From a virus, in IMG/VR virus record IMGVR_UViG_3300033182_000310, positions 1 through 43,102 of that record: a stretch of DNA of 43,102 nucleotides. One strand, given 5' to 3'. Positions 27,086 through 35,649 of this stretch are shown here, piece after piece. Position 1 is the stretch's first letter, and each line of letters begins with the position of its first letter. The translations under genes and the position numbers were made by a program. The notes beneath the pieces were generated by a model. The model searched no databases. It was not told where the DNA came from and saw nothing but the letters and a program-made list of their open reading frames with translations.

Positions 27086-29107
27086 ATGCCATATACTATA
27101 GCATATACAGACGAAGCAAATAACGGTACTATTACAGTAGTTGATAATACTATTGATCAAACTACTACTTTAAAACTACCTGGTAAGAATACTACTTCAT
27201 ATGGTACTGCTATTGCTGAAAACTTCCTACATTTGTTAGAAAACTTCGCTAGTGCTACTGAACCACCACGTGCCACTGAAGGACAAGTATGGTACGATAC
27301 AACTCCAGGTGCTGAGCAGTTAAAAGTATACGATGGAACAAGTTGGATTCCAAGTGGCGGCCTAAATAAAGCAGATTCTGCTCCGGATGTAGCATTTTCA
27401 CAGACTGGTGACTTATGGGTAGACACTGACAATCAACAATTATATCTTAACTCGGGTTCAGGATGGGTGTTAGTAGGTCCATCATTTAGTGATGGTTTAG
27501 CAACTGGTGCTAGTCCGTTAACTGTTATTGGAGCAGACAACGCAGAGTATACTGTTGTAGCAATAGAAGTTGAAGCACAAGTTGCTATGATAATTTCTAA
27601 TCAACAGTTTACACCTAAAACAGTTATTCCAGGATTTACAACAATTAAACCTGGCGTTAACTTGTCTAGTAAAGATATAGCAGGAGACGGTGTTGGTAAG
27701 TATTATGGAACTGCTGAAAAAGCAGAAGCACTAGTAGTTAACAATAACACAGTATTAGCGGGTAACTTCTTAAGAAGTGATATTACTAGTACTACGCTAT
27801 ATCCGCTAAACATTCAAAATAATACAGGTCTTATATTAGGTACTGACGCTGCGTTAAACATTGGTGTTGAAGGACAAGCAGGTATTATTAGACACCAGAT
27901 TGAAGGTTCTAATATTGACATACAAGTAAAGAATCAAGGTTCTACTAAAACAGTACTACGTATTGATTCAAGCGAACGCATTGGTATTAACAATCAAGCA
28001 CCTGACGAAGCACTTGATGTTGTAGGAAGTATAAAAACTAACACATCATTAATAGTAACAGGTACTACTGATAGTACAACTATTTCTACAGGCAGCATTA
28101 CAACTAAAGGCGGCGTTGGAATATCAAAGAGTTTAACTGTAGGAAGCAACTTAAAAGTTATAGGTACCACAACTTTAGGTACAACGTTGCCTGACAGCAA
28201 CAATACTAGAAATTTAGGTTCAATTACACAAAAGTGGCAAAATATGTATGCTACTAATTTTGTTGGTAACTTAACTGGTAACGTAAGTGGTGCTGTTTCT
28301 GGTATTGCTGGTAGTGCTAAAAAGTTAACGTCAGCAAGTATATTTAGAATAACAGGTGACGTAACTGCACCTGATCAAGAATTTGACGGTCAAACTGGCG
28401 GCGCAACAAAGATTTTTAATACTACAATCAGTAACGCTATTATTGCGTCTAAGGACGAAACGGTAGAAAGTCAAATTGACGACGAATTAATAATTAATAG
28501 AACTACTGGAGCAACAGGCTTATATAAAATTTCAAGAAAGAATTTACTTGATGCTGTTCCAATTAACCCAGTTGGTGCTATTATTGCGTATGCGGGCGTA
28601 ACTGCTCCATTAGGTTGGGCATTGTGTGATGGCACTGAATTACGTATATCAGATTACACTGAATTATTTGCGGTTATAGGTTATTCATTTGGTGCTGCTC
28701 CTACTGTAACTACTGGATTCTTTAAAGTTCCAGATATGAGAGGTAGATTACCATTAGGTATGGACAATATGGGCGGAACAAGTGCTGATGTAGTAACAGC
28801 AACTTACGCAGATGACATTGGTTCGTTAGGAGGATCTGAAACTAATACTATTAATGTTACTAACTTACCTGAGCACAAGCACGATATGCGTGGTGATTCA
28901 GGTGACCAGTATTATGCTATTAGAGATGTTAGTGGCACTCCTAATGATAGCGAAGCGATTGTTTATGATGCTCCTACAGCATTAGGTAACGGACAAGCAA
29001 TACCAAACAGTGGTGGTGTTATTGCTACTGGTACACTAGGACAACCGCTAAACGTTATGAACCCAACATTAACATTGAGTTATATTATCTATACTGGTAG
29101 GGATTAA
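27086..29107 (+). CDS. Tail fibre protein with C-terminal phage tail collar domain
   Basis: The 673-residue product is the first of three fibre paralogues. Residues 1-135 carry the shared module (TIDQTTTLKLPGKN, ENFLHLLENFA, GQVWYDT, LKVYDGTSWIPSGG, GDLWVDTDNQQLYL), probably the baseplate attachment part. The middle (about 300-400) is repetitive beta sequence typical of fibre shafts. Residues about 494-673 form a phage tail collar domain: NPVGAIIAYAGVTAPLGWALCDGTEL, YTELFAVIGYSFG, FFKVPDMRGRLPLGMD and NLPEHKHDM, as in T4 gp12 and many receptor-binding tips, where the conserved histidines help bind metal. It probably binds the host surface. It lies four bases after the preceding stop and four before the next start, so it is co-transcribed with both. 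Confidence 0.85.
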   Translation: MPYTIAYTDEANNGTITVVDNTIDQTTTLKLPGKNTTSYGTAIAENFLHLLENFASATEPPRATEGQVWYDTTPGAEQLKVYDGTSWIPSGGLNKADSAPDVAFSQTGDLWVDTDNQQLYLNSGSGWVLVGPSFSDGLATGASPLTVIGADNAEYTVVAIEVEAQVAMIISNQQFTPKTVIPGFTTIKPGVNLSSKDIAGDGVGKYYGTAEKAEALVVNNNTVLAGNFLRSDITSTTLYPLNIQNNTGLILGTDAALNIGVEGQAGIIRHQIEGSNIDIQVKNQGSTKTVLRIDSSERIGINNQAPDEALDVVGSIKTNTSLIVTGTTDSTTISTGSITTKGGVGISKSLTVGSNLKVIGTTTLGTTLPDSNNTRNLGSITQKWQNMYATNFVGNLTGNVSGAVSGIAGSAKKLTSASIFRITGDVTAPDQEFDGQTGGATKIFNTTISNAIIASKDETVESQIDDELIINRTTGATGLYKISRKNLLDAVPINPVGAIIAYAGVTAPLGWALCDGTELRISDYTELFAVIGYSFGAAPTVTTGFFKVPDMRGRLPLGMDNMGGTSADVVTATYADDIGSLGGSETNTINVTNLPEHKHDMRGDSGDQYYAIRDVSGTPNDSEAIVYDAPTALGNGQAIPNSGGVIATGTLGQPLNVMNPTLTLSYIIYTGRD

Positions 29108-29110
29108 TAA

Positions 29111-30970
29111 ATGAGTTATAAAATAAACAAAACAGATGGCGAACTATTAGTAGAACTAGCAGACGGTAATATTGATAATACTAGTACGGATATTACTCTA
29201 ATAGGAAGAAATTACAAAGGATTTGGTGAGCTTTTCAACGAAAACTTTGTTAAGATGTTAGAAAATTTTGCTAGTACTGCTGCTCCGGGAGCACCTTTAG
29301 TAGGACAGTTGTGGTACGATACTAGTGATGGTAGATTAAAGTTATACGACGGTACTACATTTAGAAGTGCTGCGGGAACTATTGTATCAAATACACAGCC
29401 TGAAATGGTACAGGGTGATATTTGGATTGATAATCAAAACAATCAATTGTACTTCTTTGATGGCACTGATGTACAACTAGTAGGACCGGAATATACTTCT
29501 GGTCAAGATAGAACAGGCTTTGAAGTTGCGTCAGTTATAGATATATCTTCAAGAGAACGTGTTGTTTTAAAGATTTTTGTAGGCGGTACTTTATTTGGCG
29601 TTATTGCTGACGAAGAATTTAGAGTAAGTGGAGATAACAAAGTACAAGGTTATCCAGATGACCCAGATGATGTTATTACACCTAAACGACAGTTATTTGA
29701 AAAAGGTTTCAACTTAGTTAGTGAAGATTACTGGTTTAGAGGAACCGCAGAATCAGCAAGAGCACTAGTAGATGCTCAAGGTAACGTAAGAACTACGGCA
29801 AACTTCCTACCAACTGATGACAACGGTGAAACTATTGGTAGTTTAAAGATTAAAAACTCTGCGGGTTTATCAGTAGGTATTGCTGACGCAGAATATGTAG
29901 TCTTAAAAGTTGCTGGAACAACAACGTTATTAGAAACACAACAAAGTGGACAAGACCTTGCGTTAAGAACTCGTGTTGGTAACCAATATCGACCTTCTTT
30001 ATATATTGACAGTTCTGAAAACAAAGTAGGTATATACACAGATACGCCAGGTTACACTTTAGACGTAAACGGCGACATTCGTTCTACTGGTAATACTATT
30101 ATTGATGGCGACTTATTAGTTAAAGGTGATACTACTTATTTTAACGTTTCTAAGTTAGCAGTAGAAGACAAAAATATTGAATTAGGTTTATTAGACGACA
30201 GTACTGAAGGGGCAGATGCTGACATTGACGGTGCTGGAGTTATTATTCGTTCAACAGATGGAAGTAAGGACTGGACATGGGAATTATCTACAGAAAGTTG
30301 GACATCAAATCAAAACATTGACTTATTAGTAGGAAATGAATATACTATTAACGGAGCATTAGTTTTAAGTTCAGATACACTAGGACCATTGGTTACTAAT
30401 AGTTCTTTAACAAATGTTGGAACTTTAGTAAACTTAAATGTTGATAATATTTCTTTAGATAGTAATAGAATTACTACAACATCTCTTGTAGATTTAGAAA
30501 TTGATCCAGATACATCAATAATAAATGTAAATAGTTCAACAATTACTAACTTATCTGATCCATCAAACAATCAAGATGCTGCTACTAAGTATTATGTAGA
30601 TAACAATATCGCACAAGAAAAAATTGTGTTTGCTTTAGATATATCTGGATTAAGTTCTCCAGATGACGATGTAAGAGCTATTTTAGAAAGTTTATATCCT
30701 GCGACAGCAACATATAATGGTAAAAGAGCAGTAATACACTGTACATCATACGCAAGTACAGCAGTATCAGGTATTGATATCCAAGGAGCACTTAATAAGA
30801 GTTTCTTAAGTGTGTTAACAGATGATTCAAGTGCACAATCAGTATTACAAGATATAAGTTTTAATTCAGGTACAGGTACTATTAACCCGGCACCTGCTAG
30901 ATCAACAAGAACGTATGAAATTGTAAGCGGAGCATGGGCGCATATTGGAACAGCAGTATATACACCATAA
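29111..30970 (+). CDS. Tail fibre paralogue with YVD-type distal domain
   Basis: This 619-residue protein repeats the attachment module of the preceding gene at residues 1-130 (GNIDNTSTDITLIGRNYKGFGE, NENFVKMLENFAS, GQLWYDTSDGRLKLYDG, GDIWIDNQNNQLYFFDG). The shaft includes KVGIYTDTPGYTLDVNGDI, a motif of trimeric fibre shafts, and KLAVEDKNIELGLLDDS. Near residue 490 DAATKYYVDNNIA is the well-known junction preceding a fibre tip. The remaining 115 residues form a tip of unknown fold with an ISGLSSPDDDVRAILESLYP helix. There is no collar domain, so its ligand probably differs from that of its neighbour. Start spacing to the preceding gene is three bases. Role as a fibre is inferred from domain layout. 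Confidence 0.75.
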   Translation: MSYKINKTDGELLVELADGNIDNTSTDITLIGRNYKGFGELFNENFVKMLENFASTAAPGAPLVGQLWYDTSDGRLKLYDGTTFRSAAGTIVSNTQPEMVQGDIWIDNQNNQLYFFDGTDVQLVGPEYTSGQDRTGFEVASVIDISSRERVVLKIFVGGTLFGVIADEEFRVSGDNKVQGYPDDPDDVITPKRQLFEKGFNLVSEDYWFRGTAESARALVDAQGNVRTTANFLPTDDNGETIGSLKIKNSAGLSVGIADAEYVVLKVAGTTTLLETQQSGQDLALRTRVGNQYRPSLYIDSSENKVGIYTDTPGYTLDVNGDIRSTGNTIIDGDLLVKGDTTYFNVSKLAVEDKNIELGLLDDSTEGADADIDGAGVIIRSTDGSKDWTWELSTESWTSNQNIDLLVGNEYTINGALVLSSDTLGPLVTNSSLTNVGTLVNLNVDNISLDSNRITTTSLVDLEIDPDTSIINVNSSTITNLSDPSNNQDAATKYYVDNNIAQEKIVFALDISGLSSPDDDVRAILESLYPATATYNGKRAVIHCTSYASTAVSGIDIQGALNKSFLSVLTDDSSAQSVLQDISFNSGTGTINPAPARSTRTYEIVSGAWAHIGTAVYTP

Positions 30971-30986
30971 TAAAAATGTCAAATAC

Positions 30987-30994
30987 GATAAATA
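30987..30994 (+). promoter_or_regulatory. T4-type late promoter before the third fibre gene (GATAAATA)
   Basis: GATAAATA lies in the 49-base gap after the second fibre gene and ends 25 bases before the ATG at 31020. The sequence CGATAAATA is identical to the motif at the end of the giant gene. Confidence 0.65.
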
Positions 30995-31019
30995 TGTTAT
31001 ATAACAGGGGTTCAGCAGA

Positions 31020-32519
31020 ATGGCTTACACTATAGACAGATACGCATTAGGTCAATTGACAGTTGTAGAAGACGGTACAATTGATCAGTCTACCGATATC
31101 AAATTAGTAGGTAAAAACTACGCAGGATACGGTGAAATACAAAACGAAAACTTTGTTTTCTTACTTGAAAATTTTGCTGGTGGCACAGCACCTCCAAAGG
31201 CAGTAAGCGGCCAGGTTTGGTACGATTCTAATTCAAGTAAATTAAAATTCTTTGATGGCGGCAAGTGGCGTACAACAGGCGGCGCCGAAGTTGCTGATGA
31301 AACTCCAGCAGGTCTTACAGAAGGCGACTTTTGGTGGGATACTGCTAACGAACAGTTATATGCGTACAACGGATCAGACTTTGTATTAGTAGGTCCACAA
31401 GATGCTGGCGACGGCTTAACCCAAATGAAGAGTCGTACAGTCCGTGATACCCTTGGATCAGCACACTCAATTATTACTGCTATTGTAGATGATGTTGTTG
31501 TTTACATTATTTCAAATGACACATTTACTATTGACAACACAGACGCAGAAAACGTAATTCCAGGATTTGATATTGTTAAGCAAGGTTTAACAATGGTTAA
31601 TACTCTTGCTAGTACTGGCGGCGTAACTTCTACAAACCATGTGTATTGGGGAACAGCACAAGTTGCTAAAGGTCTAGTTGTTAGCGGAGCATTTGTAGAC
31701 GCTAGTCAATTTATTCGTCAAGGTGAAGCATCGTTTAATACGTTAGCTGAATTTGCTGATATTGGTCTTGCTGTAGGTGACTCAAACGACTTACGTGTGT
31801 TTATACAAAATGATAACGAAGGTGTTATTAGTAACGAAGTTGGTAAAAAGATTTATCTTAAAGCAAAAGACAATGGCGGAACATTAAAAAATTCATTAAT
31901 TGTTGAATCAAACGCATTACTACCAGGATTACAAGGTGATGCGGTAACTACAGAAGTAGTAACATTAGGCAGCCCTACTAGATTATTCAGCAATGTATAT
32001 GCTAGTAACTTTACAGGACTAGCAGAAAAGTCAAGTACTTTAGTTGTTGGCGGAAACAATCGTTCAGGTGATGTAAACGCGGTAGCAAACACTGTAGCAG
32101 TTCGTACAGTAACAGGCGACTTAAAAGCAAATCTATTTGTTGGTACAGCAACACAAGCCAAGTATGCTGACTTAGCAGAAAAGTACACAACAGATCAAGA
32201 ATATCCAGTAGGCACAGCAATGACTATTTGTGCCCACGAAGGTCATGAAGCAGAACCAGCAAGTGCTAAAGACTTTTGTATTGGCGTTATTTCAGCAGAA
32301 CCTGCTTACTTAATGAACAGTGACGCTGATGGACAAGCAATTGGCTTAAAAGGTCGTGTACCAGTTAGGGTTAAAGGACCAGTTTCTAAAGGCATGGCAG
32401 TATATGCTTGGGAAGATGGTGTATGTACTACCATTGCGTCAAACGCATTAGTAGGTGTAGCACTTGAAACAAATAATTCAGACGAAGAAAAATTAGTTGA
32501 GTGCGTTTTAAAAGTATAA
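31020..32519 (+). CDS. Tail fibre paralogue with peptidase_G2-like C-terminal domain
   Basis: This is the third and shortest paralogue (499 residues). Its first 130 residues carry the shared module (GTIDQSTDIKLVGKNYAGYGE, NENFVFLLENFAGG, GQVWYDSNSSKLKFFDGGKW, GDFWWDTANEQLYAYNGSDF). The C-terminal part from about residue 382 (YADLAEKYTTDQEYPVGTAM, FCIGVISAEPAYLMNSD, GLKGRVPVRVKGPVSKGMAVY) resembles the peptidase_G2-like endings found on many marine phage fibres and structural proteins; some relatives of that domain cleave themselves. Which residues would be catalytic here cannot be seen. It has its own late motif and AGGGG ribosome binding site, so its expression may be partly independent of the first two fibres. 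Confidence 0.78.
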   Translation: MAYTIDRYALGQLTVVEDGTIDQSTDIKLVGKNYAGYGEIQNENFVFLLENFAGGTAPPKAVSGQVWYDSNSSKLKFFDGGKWRTTGGAEVADETPAGLTEGDFWWDTANEQLYAYNGSDFVLVGPQDAGDGLTQMKSRTVRDTLGSAHSIITAIVDDVVVYIISNDTFTIDNTDAENVIPGFDIVKQGLTMVNTLASTGGVTSTNHVYWGTAQVAKGLVVSGAFVDASQFIRQGEASFNTLAEFADIGLAVGDSNDLRVFIQNDNEGVISNEVGKKIYLKAKDNGGTLKNSLIVESNALLPGLQGDAVTTEVVTLGSPTRLFSNVYASNFTGLAEKSSTLVVGGNNRSGDVNAVANTVAVRTVTGDLKANLFVGTATQAKYADLAEKYTTDQEYPVGTAMTICAHEGHEAEPASAKDFCIGVISAEPAYLMNSDADGQAIGLKGRVPVRVKGPVSKGMAVYAWEDGVCTTIASNALVGVALETNNSDEEKLVECVLKV

Positions 32520-32522
32520 ATA
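32515..32522 (+). promoter_or_regulatory. Consensus T4 late promoter TATAAATA
   Basis: The octamer is identical to the T4 late promoter consensus and overlaps the stop codon of the third fibre gene. It ends 27 bases before the next ATG at 32550, with an AGAGG ribosome binding site between. Confidence 0.8.
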
Positions 32523-32549
32523 AAATTACGCATATAAAGAGGTTAAGCA

Positions 32550-33539
32550 ATGGCAGTTAGTCCAGGCGATAGTATAACAGCAGCGGCGTATAACACGCTA
32601 CAAGGCAGAATAGAAAATATTCTCGGCACCGGTTCTGGACAAGATGGTTACGGTCAAACCTTATCAAGTGCTTCAGTAACTCCACCTAGTTCACCAGCAG
32701 CTGGCGACGGCGCCACAGTAGAAGCAGAACAAATGCAAGAACTGTGGGACGACATGAATGCTGCGTATAAACACCAAACAGGTAACGATCTTTCTATTAG
32801 AAGAATTGTAGATGGCGATGTTATAGGTGCTGATGCTACAGGTACAGGTCTTACGTATGATTTGCTAGGTAGCTATACATTTGACAGTGAAGATACTACT
32901 GGCGGTTTTAACGACTACTTAATAGCAATGTCTACTGTAGAAGCACAACGCTTTAATATAGCAGCAGCTCAAGCAACTGTTGCCGACGCAACAACTGACA
33001 CAAGAACAACAACTTGGAACGGTACAATAAATATGACGTTTACTTGTACGTTTACTAGTGCTGATCATAGACGACACTTTTTTAATTCAGGCGGCGAGAT
33101 CCGTTTAGAAGGTAGTTTAAGTAGTGGATCAGGCGCAAAAGATACTGACTGGGCAACTATGCTATCAAATACTAGTGCTATTAGATTTGGATATAATTAT
33201 ACAAATGCTAGTAGTGGCACAGGCTCTGCTATTGGTAACTATGATCTAACATCAACGTACCAACAAATTTTTACTAAATCAGGTTCTGGTGCGTATGTTG
33301 AAAACTTATATAAAGTTGAAGCAAAAGAAAATAGTACTACTGTAATTGAATTTAAAGTTACACTAGCAGATAATGACGTAGGTGACCGAGATCTTACTGC
33401 TGGCCCTCCACCATACGGCGCACTAGTTGACGAAGACATCACCGGCGATATTACATTTACACTAGGTTTTAGAAGAGCAAGCGGCTCGTATGTTTCAGTC
33501 AATCAGCCTAGTTTCTCTGTTACAGACACATTCGAATAA
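32550..33539 (+). CDS. Probable virion adhesin or fibre-tip protein
   Basis: This 329-residue protein is not recognised as a named T4 product. Residues 1-100 are helical and polar (GDSITAAAYNTLQGRIENILGTGSGQDGYGQ, MQELWDDMNAAYKHQTG), resembling the N-terminal part of phage decoration or fibre-associated proteins. Residues 140-329 are beta-rich with FFNSGGEIRLEGSLSSGSGAKDTDWATML, a motif I associate with structural proteins of marine myoviruses. It follows the fibre genes and has the only perfect TATAAATA on the plus strand in an intergenic position, so strong late expression and a virion location are likely. An adhesin role is inferred from context only. The gene ends immediately before the sigma70-type promoter region. 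Confidence 0.6.
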   Translation: MAVSPGDSITAAAYNTLQGRIENILGTGSGQDGYGQTLSSASVTPPSSPAAGDGATVEAEQMQELWDDMNAAYKHQTGNDLSIRRIVDGDVIGADATGTGLTYDLLGSYTFDSEDTTGGFNDYLIAMSTVEAQRFNIAAAQATVADATTDTRTTTWNGTINMTFTCTFTSADHRRHFFNSGGEIRLEGSLSSGSGAKDTDWATMLSNTSAIRFGYNYTNASSGTGSAIGNYDLTSTYQQIFTKSGSGAYVENLYKVEAKENSTTVIEFKVTLADNDVGDRDLTAGPPPYGALVDEDITGDITFTLGFRRASGSYVSVNQPSFSVTDTFE

Positions 33540-33586
33540 TCACTTGACATAGACCAATTATTCATATATAATACTAGTATGAATAA
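33534..33586. repeat. Three evenly spaced GAATAA half-sites around the cassette promoter (operator-like)
   Basis: GAATAAT (33534-33540), ATTATTC (33557-33563) and GAATAA (33581-33586) are alternating copies about 23 bp apart. The second and third form a perfect 9-bp inverted repeat, TTATTCATA (33558-33566) and TATGAATAA (33578-33586), and its 11-base loop holds the -10 box. The first copy overlaps the stop codon of the upstream gene. An AT-rich background makes chance possible. Confidence 0.45.
33544..33572 (+). promoter_or_regulatory. Consensus sigma70 promoter of the glycosyltransferase/radical SAM cassette
   Basis: TTGACA (33544-33549) and TATAAT (33567-33572) are both perfect consensus hexamers with a 17-bp spacer. 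Initiation near 33579 leaves a leader of about 16 bases containing AAGAGG before the ATG at 33596. No late motif is present, so the cassette should be read by unmodified host polymerase early in infection. Confidence 0.85.
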
Positions 33587-33595
33587 GAGGTTAGT

Positions 33596-33949
33596 ATGGA
33601 CGAACGATTACAAAAAGCACTAGATTTTTCCAACTATATGGTCACGCTAAACAATCAAAAGCGTGTTCTTAAAGAAAGATACAGAGAACAAACTGTTTAT
33701 TATTACCAAGGCGGACAGTTTACAGTAACAAAAGAACTTATTACATTTGTTAGTATGCTTGTTGAACAAGGGAACGACGAAGATATCGTACTTGTTGATG
33801 ACAACGAAACACCAATTATGGTAAAAGACTTAACAGACTTTCAAGCAGAAATACTAAACACGTACTTTACCGCAGCAAACGAATATCACGCTGAGTACGA
33901 AAAACTTCGTAAAAATAGAAGTGTGGAGAAATTAGTAGAATATGAGTAA
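33596..33949 (+). CDS. Small conserved phage protein of unknown function
   Basis: The 117-residue product is acidic, with helices at both ends (MDERLQKALDFSNYMVTLNNQKRVLKE; the last 40 residues through AEYEKLRKN) around a YYYQGGQFTVTKELITFV strand. Similar small proteins are familiar in T4-like marine phages, but I know no function. There is no catalytic motif or membrane segment. It is the first gene after the consensus sigma70 promoter and overlaps the next gene by eight bases, so it is the leading product of the cassette. It could be regulatory or a partner of the enzymes downstream; nothing in the sequence decides this. Confidence 0.65.
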   Translation: MDERLQKALDFSNYMVTLNNQKRVLKERYREQTVYYYQGGQFTVTKELITFVSMLVEQGNDEDIVLVDDNETPIMVKDLTDFQAEILNTYFTAANEYHAEYEKLRKNRSVEKLVEYE

Positions 33950-34832
33950 AGGCGTATTAGTCTTTGCTCGTAATAATGCTCAAATTGACTACTGTAAGCA
34001 AGCACTATTTCTAGCAAAGCGTGTAAAACGATTTTTAAATTTACCTACTACTATTGTAACAGATAGTACAGAGTATCTATTGACAGTATTTCCAGAAGCA
34101 ACTGAAGTTTTTGACAAAATCATTAGCATTGTATGGAAAGAAGAAGATCTAACAGAAAATGCTACACTATCAAATACAGAAAGTCATTTTATTAGAACGT
34201 TTTATGACGGAACGTTAATAGAAAAGAAATTAGAATTTAAAAATGAAACTCGTACTCTAGCATATAATTTAACTCCATACGACGAAACATTGTTATTAGA
34301 TACAGACGTAGTAATTTGTAATGATATATTTAAAAACTGTTTTGGTCAAGATCATGATTTTTTAATTTATAAAAACGCATACGAATTAGTTGAAATAGAT
34401 AGAGAAGGAATATTTGAAAGAGTTTCAGATACTAGTGTACAATTTTATTGGGCTACGTGTGTATTTTTTAGAAAGACATCAACTAATAAGATTTTCTTTG
34501 ACTTATTACAGCATATACAAGAAAACTGGAAACATTATGATAGAATGTTCCAAATTAATTCTCCTTACTATCGTAACGACCATAGTTTTAGCATAGCAAT
34601 TCATATTATGAACGGTTATCAACTAGGCGAGTTTGAAAAAGAAATGCCAGGTAAGTTATATTTTACAACAGATAAAAGTCTATTATGGGAAATTAATGAT
34701 ACGTCGTTGCTAATGATGTTAGAAAAAGAACATCATAGAGGAGAGTATACATTGATGCGTATAAAAGATGCCAATGTTCATGCTATGAATAAGTTTAGTT
34801 TAAATAGGTGTATTGATGAATCAGGCGAATAA
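33942..34832 (+). CDS. GT-A type glycosyltransferase (DTD motif)
   Basis: The 296-residue protein has the outline of a small GT-A glycosyltransferase related to GT8-like families. An N-terminal Rossmann-type strand (GVLVFARNNAQIDYCKQALFLAKRV) and LPTTIVTDS are followed by YDETLLLDTDVVICND, in which Asp120 and Asp122 form the metal and sugar-nucleotide binding DxD motif. HDFLIYKN and an RNDHSFSIAIHIMNGY helix lie in the acceptor-side half. It should transfer a sugar from a nucleotide-sugar donor; donor and acceptor cannot be read. The following gene is a shorter paralogue. It overlaps the upstream gene by eight bases and the downstream one by 17, so all are coupled. No membrane anchor is visible. 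Confidence 0.75.
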   Translation: MSKGVLVFARNNAQIDYCKQALFLAKRVKRFLNLPTTIVTDSTEYLLTVFPEATEVFDKIISIVWKEEDLTENATLSNTESHFIRTFYDGTLIEKKLEFKNETRTLAYNLTPYDETLLLDTDVVICNDIFKNCFGQDHDFLIYKNAYELVEIDREGIFERVSDTSVQFYWATCVFFRKTSTNKIFFDLLQHIQENWKHYDRMFQINSPYYRNDHSFSIAIHIMNGYQLGEFEKEMPGKLYFTTDKSLLWEINDTSLLMMLEKEHHRGEYTLMRIKDANVHAMNKFSLNRCIDESGE

Positions 34833-35649
34833 AGGATTTGTAATTTTTGCGGATGGCAAAGAATACGTAAAACAAGCATATTTGTGTGCGATGAGCCTAA
34901 AAGCATCTAATAATAAGTATCCTGTAAGTATTATTACTAGCGATAATGTACTCGACAAGTATAAATGGGCTTTTGATCAGATAATTGACATTCCTTGGTA
35001 CGAAAAAGTAGAGTCAAGATTTCAAACAGAACATAGATGGAAAGTGTATCACGCATCGCCATATGAAGAAACTATTGTTTTAGATGCGGATGTTCTTATA
35101 TTACATGATTTAGAATATTTTTGGAGAATAATGTCTAACTATGATTTGTATTTTCCAACAAGGGTATTTACATACCGTAAGGATCTAGTAACTAGTTCGT
35201 ATTATCGTAAAGCATTTGTGGCAAATAAGTTACCAAATGTATATAATACTTTACATTTCTTTAAAAAGAACGACAAATGTAAAGAATATTACACATGGAT
35301 AGAACTTATATCAAATAACTGGGAGTTATTTTATGGACATTTCTGTAAAGAATATTTTCCTAAAATGCCTAGTATGGATGTAACTTGTGCTATAGCAGTA
35401 AAAATTATGGACATAGATACAGAAATTACTAATGTTAGACAAGACTTACCTATGATAGTACATATGAAGTCGGCTATACAAGGCTGGAAAGGCGGCACTA
35501 CTAGATGGCAAAATCGTGTAGGTGTATATCTTACAGAAGATTTAAAATTAAAAATAGGTAATCATTTACAAGATACTGTATTTCATTATACAGAAAATGA
35601 TTTTGTTACAGAAGATATTATAGGAAAGTATGAACAATGTCTGAAATGA
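34816..35649 (+). CDS. GT-A type glycosyltransferase (DAD motif), paralogue of the preceding gene
   Basis: This 277-residue enzyme resembles its upstream neighbour: NKGFVIFADGKEYVKQAYLCAMSLK, YPVSIITSDN and YEETIVLDADVLILHDLEYFW align with the same elements there, with Asp90 and Asp92 as the DxD motif. The pair probably arose by duplication. A TTG precedes the ATG by one codon; the ATG at 34816 is preferred because AGGTG at 34806-34810 is well placed. The C-terminal half has VTCAIAVKIMD and a HMKSAIQGWKGG segment, near where GT8-type enzymes carry their terminal metal-binding histidine. Substrate unknown. It overlaps the next gene by 13 bases. Confidence 0.75.
   Translation: MNQANKGFVIFADGKEYVKQAYLCAMSLKASNNKYPVSIITSDNVLDKYKWAFDQIIDIPWYEKVESRFQTEHRWKVYHASPYEETIVLDADVLILHDLEYFWRIMSNYDLYFPTRVFTYRKDLVTSSYYRKAFVANKLPNVYNTLHFFKKNDKCKEYYTWIELISNNWELFYGHFCKEYFPKMPSMDVTCAIAVKIMDIDTEITNVRQDLPMIVHMKSAIQGWKGGTTRWQNRVGVYLTEDLKLKIGNHLQDTVFHYTENDFVTEDIIGKYEQCLK

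Noticed and set aside
33571-33580. ATACTAGTAT palindrome at the cassette start site taken as a separate operator
   Set aside because: It lies within the larger 9-bp inverted repeat already described and is short enough to arise by chance in AT-rich DNA.
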